DNA of 64,000 bases from Cellulosilyticum sp. I15G10I2 (lineage in GTDB: Bacteria > Bacillota > Clostridia > Lachnospirales > Cellulosilyticaceae): assembly GCF_900095725.1 (NCBI RefSeq), contig NZ_FMMP01000016.1:1-64000 (forward strand), given 5' to 3'. Below are positions 47,383 to 56,319 of the stretch, one piece after another. The notes below the pieces were generated by a model. That model was not told the origin of the DNA, ran no database searches, and saw only the letters and a program-made list of their open reading frames with translations. A program made the translations under genes and the position numbers. Positions within the stretch are counted from its first letter, which is position 1. The number at the start of each line of letters is the position of its first letter.

Positions 47383-48240
47383 ATGCTTTGGATAGTAATA
47401 GTTTTGATTGCGCTGGCAATCTTAGTGGTATACTTGGCAATACCCGGAGGCAAACTTTGGAAGCAATATCTGACAGATGTAAAAATTTCTTTGATCGAAA
47501 CAAATAGGCAAAGAAGCGCACAAAGTCTATTTACGGAAGATTATGTTGCCAAGCTGCCTACTCTAATCCGTCAGCACATTATCAATGGGGGCTATCTGGG
47601 AAAGCCCTTTATGAATAACATGCTGATATATTTTCACAACACAAAGTTTCGTATGTCAGCGGGCAAAACGCCAATTAAGATTAAATTCATGCAGGTCAAT
47701 TTTGTAAGCAGACCTGACCGGCACGCTTTCTTAACAGGACGAATTGCGGGAATTCCATTGCAGGCTAAAGACAGTATGCTGGATGGATTCGGCTCTATGA
47801 CAGGTGTACTTGCCAAGCTGTTTCAGCTTTTTCGTTCTACCGGGTCAGAAATGGATCAGGGTCAGTTGATAACAGCTCTGGCAGACGCAGTCTATATGCC
47901 TTCTTTATTTCTACAGGAGTATGTGTCATGGTCAGTCGTTGACGACCACACCGTTGAAGGTGAGATTACATGGAAGAGCGTTTCTGCTAAGGGAAGATTT
48001 ACTTTTGACAATAATGGCAACATTATACGTTTTGATACCAATGACCGATATATGGACCAGAACGGGAAAGGCAGCTTGCTGGTGCCGTGGTATGTAACCT
48101 ATTCTGATTATAAAGAGCAGAATGGTTACCGTCAGCCAGGAAGCGTTAGTGTAAATTGGATGCTCCCGGATGGTGATGACACCTATTTTGTGAGCGACCA
48201 TATTGAGGTTCATTACTCAATAAATGAAGCAAATTTATGA
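47383..48240 (+). CDS. DUF6544 membrane-anchored protein
   Basis: A 285-aa protein with one N-terminal TM helix (about 1-22) and a ~250-residue domain matching the DUF6544 pattern: LP..IRQHI...GYLGKP, a DGFG region, EMDQGQLITALADAVYMPS, then WSVVDDHTVEG and GRFTFDNNGNIIRF. Function unknown. ATG 47383 follows GAGGTGA. It probably shares the GH8 transcript, which is an unusual partner for this family. Confidence 0.75.
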   Translation: MLWIVIVLIALAILVVYLAIPGGKLWKQYLTDVKISLIETNRQRSAQSLFTEDYVAKLPTLIRQHIINGGYLGKPFMNNMLIYFHNTKFRMSAGKTPIKIKFMQVNFVSRPDRHAFLTGRIAGIPLQAKDSMLDGFGSMTGVLAKLFQLFRSTGSEMDQGQLITALADAVYMPSLFLQEYVSWSVVDDHTVEGEITWKSVSAKGRFTFDNNGNIIRFDTNDRYMDQNGKGSLLVPWYVTYSDYKEQNGYRQPGSVSVNWMLPDGDDTYFVSDHIEVHYSINEANL

Positions 48241-48405
48241 CTTAATTATTTGGTCTTTGCAATAATAGGTTAAATAGTCACAATAACTGACTAAACGTGA
48301 AATAACCCCCCCTGAATTCTAACGCCCTCAAGGGATTAATCCTAAAGCTATAATGAAATGCTTGGCACCTACCTCAGCATGGTGATTTAACGATACATTG
48401 ATATA

Positions 48406-48446
48406 AAAATAAGACAAAGTTCTTGTATGGAACTTTGTCTTATTTT
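48406..48446. terminator. bidirectional terminator
   Basis: 17-nt arms (48406-48422 / 48430-48446), core AAGACAAAGTTC, 7-nt loop, A/T ends. It ends the GH8 transcript and the GH4-terminated operon. The rest of the gap 48241-48486 holds nothing I can name. Confidence 0.9.
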
Positions 48447-48486
48447 ATATTATTATCATTCCTTCGCAAGTAAAATGATAAAGTCT

Positions 48487-49872
48487 TTAAATAAATTCTA
48501 CTGACAGATATTTTTTTGTGTTTTGCAGCATCGTTTCAAATAAAACACGTGCTTTTTCTTCCGTAAGAGTGACTAAAGGATCATTAACAAATGCTTTAAA
48601 AGCCAATTCTTTATCACCAGTCATTGCTGCTTTTAATAAATCTGCGTGATTGGCAGCATGAGGAGCTATAAGTAAAGAAATGCTTTCTGGCAATGCTCCA
48701 GCAAATACTGGCCTAATACTATCACGGCTAAACAAAGCATTCGTCTCTACTACTTCTCCTATTGGAAGGTTTGGAATTTGACCGATATTAGGGATGTTTA
48801 CATTACTTATTGTGCGTTCCAAACCAACTAAGGCCTTAATGAGTAATATCCCATCTTCTCCTGAAGGCTCATTACCAAGGCTTTCTTCACCCTCCGCCAG
48901 TCTCTTGGCTCTATCCATGCGTTGTTTTAGATCAGCTATCCTCCAATCCACTGTTGTAAGACTAAACTTCCAGCTTTCCACAGTATCAGGATTCTTTAAA
49001 TAGACAGGAGGTAAAAATTCAACTAAATGCCTGTCCCCAGCAGCTGCAATTAAACCATATTTTCTAAAGAGATCAAATTTTACACGGTGGGCACATTCAA
49101 AAGTGCTGTTTGCCCAATTTTTATCTGGCTCATTAAAGCCTTGTTCATAATATTTGTCTACAAATTTTTCGTACATTGGAAATAAATCTAGTCCTTGAAA
49201 AGAGGCTTCATTAAACCATGTAAAGTGATTGATTCCCATTACGTTAACATGAATAGCTCTGTGATCTACCTTTTCAATTCCCAAAAATTCCTCGCACATA
49301 TGAGCAAGTAGCTTCTGAGTGCCAAATACTTCGTGGCAGCAGCCAAAGGCTTTAATCTCAGGGAATACTTCGTAAAGCGTTCTCACACAAATTGTCATAG
49401 GATTTGTGTAATTAATAACCCACGCTTTAGGTGAAAAAGTCTTAATCGCCTCTGCAATTTCTACGAACATCGGGATAGTTCGCAGCGCTCTTAAAGCACC
49501 TCCAGGCCCAGCAGTGTCTCCAACAGATTGATAGATGCCGTATTTTTCGGGTTCGTGGACATCTGAATACATTTCCACAAATGTTCCCGGCAAAATAGAA
49601 ATGACCACAAAATCAGCTCCTGTTAATGCCTCTTTTAACGAGGCCTTGGTTTCATAATGCCATTTACCTACAGTATCTTCTCTTTTACTTAAAGCATTCC
49701 CAATAATTTCATTGGTTTTAGCTGCTTTGCTATCAATATCATAAAGTCTGATTGTCCCACTTATTTTTTCCTCAAGGGCCAGGTCTGCCATAAAGGTCCA
49801 AGCCCATCCTCTTGAGCCTCCACCAATATATGCAATGGTAATATCGGTCACTTTTTGATTTAAACCCTTCAC
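48487..49872 (-). CDS. GH4 NAD-dependent glycosidase
   Basis: A 461-aa GH4 enzyme with a Rossmann start (IAYIGGGSRGW), the NYTNP block, the metal-site Cys-His motif CHEV at 179-182 and GINHFTW around 214-219. GH4 enzymes use NAD+ and Mn2+ and split by oxidation-elimination. From memory, CHEV is the alpha-glucosidase (AglA-like) version, CHSV alpha-galactosidase and CHG alpha-glucuronidase; in this operon an alpha-glycoside or uronide is plausible. The start is GTG 49872, with GGAGGG 6 nt upstream. Last gene of the second cluster. Confidence 0.85.
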   Translation of the reverse strand: MKGLNQKVTDITIAYIGGGSRGWAWTFMADLALEEKISGTIRLYDIDSKAAKTNEIIGNALSKREDTVGKWHYETKASLKEALTGADFVVISILPGTFVEMYSDVHEPEKYGIYQSVGDTAGPGGALRALRTIPMFVEIAEAIKTFSPKAWVINYTNPMTICVRTLYEVFPEIKAFGCCHEVFGTQKLLAHMCEEFLGIEKVDHRAIHVNVMGINHFTWFNEASFQGLDLFPMYEKFVDKYYEQGFNEPDKNWANSTFECAHRVKFDLFRKYGLIAAAGDRHLVEFLPPVYLKNPDTVESWKFSLTTVDWRIADLKQRMDRAKRLAEGEESLGNEPSGEDGILLIKALVGLERTISNVNIPNIGQIPNLPIGEVVETNALFSRDSIRPVFAGALPESISLLIAPHAANHADLLKAAMTGDKELAFKAFVNDPLVTLTEEKARVLFETMLQNTKKYLSVEFI

Positions 49873-49932
49873 AAAAATCCCTCCGCTTCATTTAGCTGTT
49901 TTCACTTAGCTCTATTTTATTATTGTTGGCTT

Positions 49933-51057
49933 CTATTCTGCTTGGTTTAATGCCTCTGCTAAAGCCAGAATTGTCAGCGACTGTCCATAAGCCATCGGTG
50001 CAATTAGGATATTTTTATAATGCTCTGCGCTGTAGCCCATGCCCGTTCCAGCTGATACGTTCAAGACAGTTCCATCCTTGTCGATATTCTTCAAGATTGC
50101 CTGAACACCTTTTTTCGCACATTCCAGGTAAGAATCATCTAAAATACCATAACGGATGCCCTTCAGTATGCCGGCAGTAATGGCAGCCGACCCTGATACC
50201 TCTTCGTAACTTGAGTGGTCCGTCAGTACTGTATGCCACAATCCGTTTTTGCTCTGCAGTTCTTTTAGCTTCTCTACTTGTGCTTTGTACGTATCAATAA
50301 TAAATGTTTTAACTCCTGAGGTTAGTGTGCCTTTAAACATATCCACATAATCTAGGATGCCAAGGGTAAACCAACTGTTCCCACGGCACCAAAAAACTCC
50401 CCCAAAATTATCCCTTCTATTAAAAGACCATCCATGGTAGAAAAGTCCCGTATGTGTATTATATAGGTATTTAATATGTATCAACACCTGATGAATAGAT
50501 TCATCAATCCACTCCTGATTCTTGTACTGCTGACCTATTTTATTCAAAAATAAAACTGTCATAAATAAAGTGTCAATCCACATCTCGCTTTCATTAAGAC
50601 GGACCCCCTGCCTGTCACCATTTGCGCTTGTCACATGTTGAAACCCGCCTTCTTTGGTTCTTGGAAGACAGTTCATCAGCCAATTTGCCCAATCTAGGCA
50701 TAAATCTTCAAATTCTTTATCCTGATAACTTTCATTTAATTGTGCCAGTGTCAATAGAGGCGCAGTTGTGTTGATATTTCTAGAAGGAAGCCCATCTGCA
50801 ATATTTCCTTTAAACCATTCATACAGAAATTTTTTATAATCCTCTTTCCCTTGATATTCCATGACTTTCAAAAGTCCATAAATCCCTACGCCCTGTGGCC
50901 AATCCCATTCTGCAATTCCAAAATCACGTTTAAAAAAACCTACCGCTTCGCCACCACTTTTTAATTCTTCTTCATTTTCTGGTCCACCAAGATTTATCAG
51001 CTTTTGAATTACCAAGTCTAGTTTCTGCTCAATTATTTCTTTTTTTATATTTTTCAT
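49933..51057 (-). CDS. GH105/GH88 unsaturated uronyl hydrolase-like enzyme
   Basis: A 374-aa (alpha/alpha)6-barrel enzyme. Motifs WDWPQGVGIYGL, MWIDTLFMTVLFL (likely catalytic Asp), FYHGWSF and WCRGNSWF match the YteR/YesR group, which cleaves unsaturated galacturonyl or glucuronyl residues. No signal peptide. ATG 51057 follows GGAGG by about 8 nt; two earlier in-frame ATGs are too close or unsupported. No polysaccharide lyase is in the window to supply unsaturated ends, so the natural substrate is uncertain. Confidence 0.88.
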   Translation of the reverse strand: MKNIKKEIIEQKLDLVIQKLINLGGPENEEELKSGGEAVGFFKRDFGIAEWDWPQGVGIYGLLKVMEYQGKEDYKKFLYEWFKGNIADGLPSRNINTTAPLLTLAQLNESYQDKEFEDLCLDWANWLMNCLPRTKEGGFQHVTSANGDRQGVRLNESEMWIDTLFMTVLFLNKIGQQYKNQEWIDESIHQVLIHIKYLYNTHTGLFYHGWSFNRRDNFGGVFWCRGNSWFTLGILDYVDMFKGTLTSGVKTFIIDTYKAQVEKLKELQSKNGLWHTVLTDHSSYEEVSGSAAITAGILKGIRYGILDDSYLECAKKGVQAILKNIDKDGTVLNVSAGTGMGYSAEHYKNILIAPMAYGQSLTILALAEALNQAE

Positions 51058-51106
51058 TACCATTTCCTCCCACATTATGTGCTCATCTTTCTTATCCTTA
51101 TAATGA

Positions 51107-51781
51107 TTATCCAACAGTAAATAACTCTGAAATAATTAAGAAATTCTCTCCTTTTGCTTCTGGAAAATGATAGAAATGACTTTCTGGGTTTGCAGCCATC
51201 CAAGCTTTAATTTCTTCAGACTCCTGTTTTATCTGGCGGATATTAACCTGTTCCCTTTCTCTGGGTATTTCAAAATAAGAGAAAAGGAGATTCTCATGAA
51301 GTGAAATCATTTGATAACGGTCTCCAACTAAAAGCCCCTCCTTTACAATTGCCTGATGGTGACATACGTAAGAAAATAGTTGTTCAGGATAGAGAACTGC
51401 TATCCTTCCACAGCGTCTATCTGGCTTTTTCTTTCGTTTCCACTGTGTAAGGCTTTCTGGCTGATCAAACCAGAAAACTGGGAACATATATGCCCAATTT
51501 TTATTTCCCGACAACTCCGGCCAAATATACAAAACTGCTGAAAGATCAGAAAACCATACATCTGGAATAGCTTCTACTTTTACATTGCTATTAATACCAA
51601 TATATTCTATATATAGAAACACCAACCTGTTATATCGGAACATTGCTGCTGTCAATAAACTTCCGTCTTTTCTTTTCTGTTCTGCTCTTTCTCGGCAGAC
51701 TTCAACTAATTCTAGCAGCTTCTCATCTCTAGTCCCTTCCTTTAAAGCCGCCCTGTACTGAGCACGTATAATCTGACACAT
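51107..51781 (-). CDS. uncharacterised 224-aa protein in the hydrolase operon
   Basis: I do not recognise this family. It is soluble: an N-terminal helical part (about 1-65) with many E/R/K, then a mixed domain rich in aromatic residues (DVWFSDLSAVLYIWPEL, FPVFWFDQPES), suited to carbohydrate binding, and a C-terminal strand FLIISELFTVG. GGAGAG precedes the ATG. It lies 49 nt before GH105 and 94 nt after the isomerase gene, in one transcriptional unit. An accessory, binding or regulatory role is only a guess. Confidence 0.65.
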   Translation of the reverse strand: MCQIIRAQYRAALKEGTRDEKLLELVEVCRERAEQKRKDGSLLTAAMFRYNRLVFLYIEYIGINSNVKVEAIPDVWFSDLSAVLYIWPELSGNKNWAYMFPVFWFDQPESLTQWKRKKKPDRRCGRIAVLYPEQLFSYVCHHQAIVKEGLLVGDRYQMISLHENLLFSYFEIPREREQVNIRQIKQESEEIKAWMAANPESHFYHFPEAKGENFLIISELFTVG

Positions 51782-51875
51782 TTTTTATCTCTCCTTTAAG
51801 AAAGGTTAATCCTTCCCCGCTAGCAACTACCCTAATCCAGTATCAACATAATTCATATTTGTTCCGGCCTTTATA

Positions 51876-52697
51876 TTACGGATATCTTTTCCAGAGGTCT
51901 TTCATATATAAAATGTCTTTTTGAGCTGTTTTTGGATTTAATTCTTCTCTTACAGCTACAATATCAGATTTATTTTTATTCATCCATTGTATAATCTCAG
52001 AGTAACGGACTACGCCTTCCCCAAGGCAAACAGGGCAATACTCTTTATGAGGTCCTTCTATGAAATCTTTCATGTGAATGGCTTCTATTTTATCTCCAAG
52101 TATATCCAGCCATTCTTTCCAGTATTTCTCCTGATTGATTTCTGGAAATTCCAACACATTCGCAGGGTCAAAAATCATTTTTAGACGAGCGCTGTTTATT
52201 TTTTCAAACACAGCAGCTGTCGTCTCTAAACTCTCCAGAGGATGCCAGTATACTGGCTCGATAGCCATATCCACATTCAGACGTTCTGCTTCTTCTGCAA
52301 GCCGTGCAATACTATCCAGCATATAGGGGTACCAAATTCTCTTCTCCTCGCAGCTCAAATGGGGATATGCCGTCTCCGTTCCTACAATAGATGCCCCCAG
52401 AATCTGATTCCATGCCAGACACTTCCTGAATGTCTCCACTGCTGCCCTGCGTACCTCGTCATTTGGATTCCCAAGATCCATATAGCAACCCAAGATATGG
52501 ATTTTGATGCCTGCTTCTTCGAAATTCTGTCGGATTCTTTCTACCAGTTTCGGCGTTACCTCATCATAGGAATTTATTTCCGAAAATGCTTTTGGCAGTA
52601 CAAGCTGCGCTGCCTCAATTCCCTCTGATTTCAATAATACTGCAAGCGCATCAATTGGCTGTTTCCCATAATCATGGGTCCTGGCTGCTACTAACAT
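51876..52697 (-). CDS. sugar phosphate isomerase/epimerase-like TIM barrel
   Basis: A 273-aa xylose-isomerase-like barrel. The metal/catalytic positions look intact: E in DMAIEPVYWHP, D in MIFDPANV, H in AIHMKDF and the last E in VREELNP. Such proteins isomerise or epimerise free or phosphorylated sugars, or act on inositols and 3-keto sugars. Here it may process a uronic acid or its product. AGAGGAG precedes the ATG. Confidence 0.8.
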   Translation of the reverse strand: MLVAARTHDYGKQPIDALAVLLKSEGIEAAQLVLPKAFSEINSYDEVTPKLVERIRQNFEEAGIKIHILGCYMDLGNPNDEVRRAAVETFRKCLAWNQILGASIVGTETAYPHLSCEEKRIWYPYMLDSIARLAEEAERLNVDMAIEPVYWHPLESLETTAAVFEKINSARLKMIFDPANVLEFPEINQEKYWKEWLDILGDKIEAIHMKDFIEGPHKEYCPVCLGEGVVRYSEIIQWMNKNKSDIVAVREELNPKTAQKDILYMKDLWKRYP

Positions 52698-52728
52698 AAT
52701 ATATTCTCCTCTTTTTTATATTGAAAAT

Positions 52729-53346
52729 TTAGACCATGTACCTGTCAAACAGTTTTCGAAATATATGTGCATTGATCCATGCAGAAAAAGCTATTCCGAT
52801 TATGACATTAATAAACATTGCAATAACCAAATCACCTATCAAAAGCAGAAATACGGGAAGTAAACTAACTGCTGTAATTAAAAGCGTATAAGGAAGGTGA
52901 GCAAGTGACATGAGCAGTGAGTTTTTAAATACTTTCTTAGTACTGTTCTTGAAATAGGCAAGTATTGGAAAGATATAGTTTGCCGTAATAACCGTTAAAA
53001 ATGCAATCAGCGCAAAGGGAATAAACATTATTCTTGCACTTGCCACCTGTATGTGGCTGCTAAAATAAAAGTCAAAATAAAGTATACTACTAATCAGAAG
53101 AAGAATCCCCCATATGATTGTAGACTGTTTTAGATTGTCTTTAAAAGCTTGAAAGAAACTGGCAAAAATATATGATTCCTCATTTCTCGCCATCCTAAGC
53201 ACCACATATTGGAGTGCTGTAGTCGATGCGCCTATCGTTACGATCGGAATACAAAAGATAAGCCATAGGAGATTGAGCAGTACTAAGTCTGCTATCTGCC
53301 CCATAAAATGATTTAGTTTACCATCCATTGCAAATAATCGGCTCAT
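52729..53346 (-). CDS. YesL-like membrane protein (DUF624)
   Basis: A 205-aa protein with about five TM helices and the DUF624 signature: LLNLLWLIFCIPIVTIGAST near the N-terminus and SFFQAFKDNLKQST. YesL proteins accompany Lpl- and Yes-type sugar importers; their function is unknown. ATG 53346 follows GGAGGAG; an earlier in-frame start 27 nt upstream lacks a site. It lies between the GH115 gene and the isomerase gene. Confidence 0.88.
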   Translation of the reverse strand: MSRLFAMDGKLNHFMGQIADLVLLNLLWLIFCIPIVTIGASTTALQYVVLRMARNEESYIFASFFQAFKDNLKQSTIIWGILLLISSILYFDFYFSSHIQVASARIMFIPFALIAFLTVITANYIFPILAYFKNSTKKVFKNSLLMSLAHLPYTLLITAVSLLPVFLLLIGDLVIAMFINVIIGIAFSAWINAHIFRKLFDRYMV

Positions 53347-53374
53347 AATATCTCCTCCTAAATAACTGATCATT

Positions 53375-55414
53375 TTAATCCCATTTTTCTTTCATGAGTG
53401 CAAAAATTTCTTGGTCCTTTAAATGGTTTTCCATAACCAAAATCAACATAACCCGGCGATCCTCCTCAGAATAAAGGAAGTCACGCTGCCACTCGTAGAA
53501 ATGAGGACCATCTCCAAGATTCCTTACATAGCTCATGAGGCCTTCCAAAAGCCAGGCGCTCTGCTTTATATCAGCCAAGCATTCATTTTCATAGAAGTTG
53601 TGCCATTTCCCATGCTCTCTTGAACGCATAATCGTATTGGCCGTCAGGTATTCCTCTCTAGCCTTCCCTGCATAGTAAAAAGACTTTTGATATTGCCCGT
53701 CCATGGCTTCCATGAGGCTTTGGCACACCATATATGCTCCCGCATAGCAATGATACTGAATCTGTACCTGCAGCAGCAGGGAGTCCTCAAACAGTCTCCT
53801 TGTTCCTGATACGCCTGGTTTTTCCTCTATAATTTCCACATTCACCTTTTCACATTTACGCAAATACTCTTTATAGTTTTGTTCCCCTGTCCGGCACAAT
53901 TTCTGATACCACTGCACCTGTCCCCTTAAGTCTTCGGAATCCGTAGCCCACAATAGGTGCTCGGAACGGACCTCCTTCTGCTTCATATACTGGGATATAA
54001 GCATTCTCCCCACATGAGTGGCAAACTGCTCCCCTGCATGGTCATCTTCATTAGGTCCATAAGAAATAGCATATTTAGGATAGTCTGCTAAGCAGGCAGA
54101 TATGATACTCTCATTTTTCTTTCCATAATAAGTTGTGACATAGCTCCGACGGTGCTCTTCTATGTCAACCGTACCATTACGCCAGATTTTCGCAAGTAAA
54201 TCTAGGAAATATACATGAGGCTTTATATTGGAGCAGTTCACTAGCCAGTAGTCCTTTACACCGTGCTTCATCACATCTTGTAATTCTCTGCACACAAACT
54301 CCGGTGAATTTTGAAGCATAGTGATGTGGTTGGCCGCCTGAAGATCGTAAAAGGATACATGATAATAGATGCCATGACTTCCTCTTCCTTCTTCACCTGA
54401 AGGTAACGCCGGAATTCTAGGATTATGGTTTTCCTGGCACCTTGTCACCATTTTTCCAAAGCCATTGTCTGCCCAGATTTTGATGACATCTTCAGGCAGA
54501 TCCAAATAGCCGCCTCGGTACAGCTCCATAACTTCACCGTACAGGTTAGTGCAGCACACTGCATCCGGCAGTTCCTTCTTTACCATATTATATTGCATCC
54601 GAATAAGGTGACTTATTAGTTCGCCCCTAGACTCTTGGGTCTGATACTTAGGATCATCGTCCCAGAACGGGCGGTCTCCCTGTCCCCGGAAGCCTATATT
54701 CCAGATAACCTTAAGCTCCTTTTGATCTTGGATACCCTGCTGCCACAGCTCTTGGAATTTATCTGGGTATAACCTATAGGACGGCGTGAGATCTGGATAA
54801 GCTCTGGCAAACATCTGTGCACCTAAAGGTTCCGCATGATGATGGGTAACGTAAAGCCCCATAGCTGATGCCAACCCACGGTAACCTTCTGAATTTTTAT
54901 CCGTTCCCGGTATGACCATGTTACCACCACAGCGAAGCAGTGCCTCGAATACCATTTCCCAAGGCTCATCTTTCCTTCTATTGATACGCCATGTACGAAT
55001 CAGCACCTCATCATTCACAAACCATCCCCGAAAAGTCACCGCATAAGGTTTCGAATCAAAACGATACTGCCCAGACACGGGGTACTCCTCACGTTGCCGA
55101 ATCTCCTGGTCATTCCAGAACCAAAAATCTGTTATCCCCAGTATAGAACGGCTGATCTCATAAAGTCCATACACAAAGCCCAGCTCATCCCCTGCATAAA
55201 GACACAGTCTATTGTTCTTAGGATCGGCAACAAGAGAAAAACATTCTTTTGTAAGAGAAGGTTTTTCTTCTAAAAATAGTTGACACCCTTTTCTTGTAGA
55301 AGGAAAACATGCTTTATGAATGTCTCTCTGGAGATTTTTCAAAGCCCACTGAACTGGTTCAACAGAAACCTCGGATACAATCTTTATATTTTTGTTGAAT
55401 ACTAAACCCATCAT
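53375..55414 (-). CDS. GH115 alpha-glucuronidase, short form
   Basis: A 679-aa protein matching GH115: FRGWFVNDEVL near residue 125, then WNIGFRGQGDRPFWDDD, WADNGFGKM and YYHVSFYDL. GH115 enzymes remove (methyl)glucuronic acid from internal as well as terminal xylose units, unlike GH67. Known members have about 800-950 residues with a C-terminal beta domain; that part is absent here. No signal peptide, so cytoplasmic. AGGAG precedes the ATG (second ATG one codon later also possible). Confidence 0.88.
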   Translation of the reverse strand: MMGLVFNKNIKIVSEVSVEPVQWALKNLQRDIHKACFPSTRKGCQLFLEEKPSLTKECFSLVADPKNNRLCLYAGDELGFVYGLYEISRSILGITDFWFWNDQEIRQREEYPVSGQYRFDSKPYAVTFRGWFVNDEVLIRTWRINRRKDEPWEMVFEALLRCGGNMVIPGTDKNSEGYRGLASAMGLYVTHHHAEPLGAQMFARAYPDLTPSYRLYPDKFQELWQQGIQDQKELKVIWNIGFRGQGDRPFWDDDPKYQTQESRGELISHLIRMQYNMVKKELPDAVCCTNLYGEVMELYRGGYLDLPEDVIKIWADNGFGKMVTRCQENHNPRIPALPSGEEGRGSHGIYYHVSFYDLQAANHITMLQNSPEFVCRELQDVMKHGVKDYWLVNCSNIKPHVYFLDLLAKIWRNGTVDIEEHRRSYVTTYYGKKNESIISACLADYPKYAISYGPNEDDHAGEQFATHVGRMLISQYMKQKEVRSEHLLWATDSEDLRGQVQWYQKLCRTGEQNYKEYLRKCEKVNVEIIEEKPGVSGTRRLFEDSLLLQVQIQYHCYAGAYMVCQSLMEAMDGQYQKSFYYAGKAREEYLTANTIMRSREHGKWHNFYENECLADIKQSAWLLEGLMSYVRNLGDGPHFYEWQRDFLYSEEDRRVMLILVMENHLKDQEIFALMKEKWD

Positions 55415-55463
55415 TCTTTTCTCCTATCTCAAAATTTGTAAATATGAAACTAGGACTCTTTCC

Positions 55464-56318
55464 TTAACCCTTGATACCATCCATCGCAATACCATCCACA
55501 AGATATCTTTGAAAAATAATGAAAAATATGAGTGTAGGCAAAAGAGATAGTACAGACATGGCGAACAACCCACCATAGTTATTGTATGCATTCGGATCCA
55601 AAAACATATTTAGCGCCAGTGAAAGTGTATATTTACTAGGCGTGTTCATAAAAATCAATGGTTGGAAGAAATCCTGCCAAATCCAGTAGAACGCAAAGAT
55701 GGATGCTGTAACGAGAGCCGGTTTTACCACTGGAACCAAGATGCGAAAAAGAATAGAAATTCTGCCGCAGCCATCAATCTCAGCTGCCTCATCCAATTCC
55801 TTCGGTATTCCCCTAAAGAACTGAACCAGCATAAAAATAAAGAAAGCAGTACCAAAAAACCATGGCAGTGTCAAAGAAATTCTGGTATCAATGAGATTCA
55901 TCTTCTTTAAAATAATATACTGAGGCACAACCATGACCTGAGAAGGAATCATCATTGTGATCATAACGCAAGCAAACCAGAACCGCGAACCCCTGAACTT
56001 AATTCTGGTAAATGCATAGGCCGCAAACAGAGATATAATAACACAACCGGCCATACCAGTCACTGTAACAAACACTGTATTTCCAAGGAAAGTCAGGAAA
56101 GATACGCCTCCGACTCCTTTCCATGCACTCAAATAGTTAGTTGACATATCAAAAACTTCCGGAATTAAGGAATATGCATCCTTAAACATGGTTTCATTGC
56201 TCTTCATGGAACTTGCAAAAAGCCAAAGTAAAGGATAGATCATTAAAAATCCAATTGCACAGGAAAAAAGGTGAAACAAAATGGAACCTATCTTCTTTTT
56301 TTCTTTTACGCCTACCAT
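55464..56318 (-). CDS. MalG-type sugar ABC permease
   Basis: A 284-aa permease with six TMs and an intact EAA loop (DEAAEIDGCG). It pairs with the MalF-type gene upstream, whose stop lies 1 nt before this start. ATG 56318 follows GGAGGAGAGG; an in-frame ATG 24 nt earlier would overlap the partner gene. Imports oligosaccharides with the 57321-58682 binding protein. Confidence 0.92.
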   Translation of the reverse strand: MVGVKEKKKIGSILFHLFSCAIGFLMIYPLLWLFASSMKSNETMFKDAYSLIPEVFDMSTNYLSAWKGVGGVSFLTFLGNTVFVTVTGMAGCVIISLFAAYAFTRIKFRGSRFWFACVMITMMIPSQVMVVPQYIILKKMNLIDTRISLTLPWFFGTAFFIFMLVQFFRGIPKELDEAAEIDGCGRISILFRILVPVVKPALVTASIFAFYWIWQDFFQPLIFMNTPSKYTLSLALNMFLDPNAYNNYGGLFAMSVLSLLPTLIFFIIFQRYLVDGIAMDGIKG

Positions 56319-56319
56319 C

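Noticed and set aside
48340-48395. Possible gene remnant (short open stretch after the DUF6544 gene)
   Set aside because: Only about a dozen codons with no recognisable family match; chance is enough to explain it.
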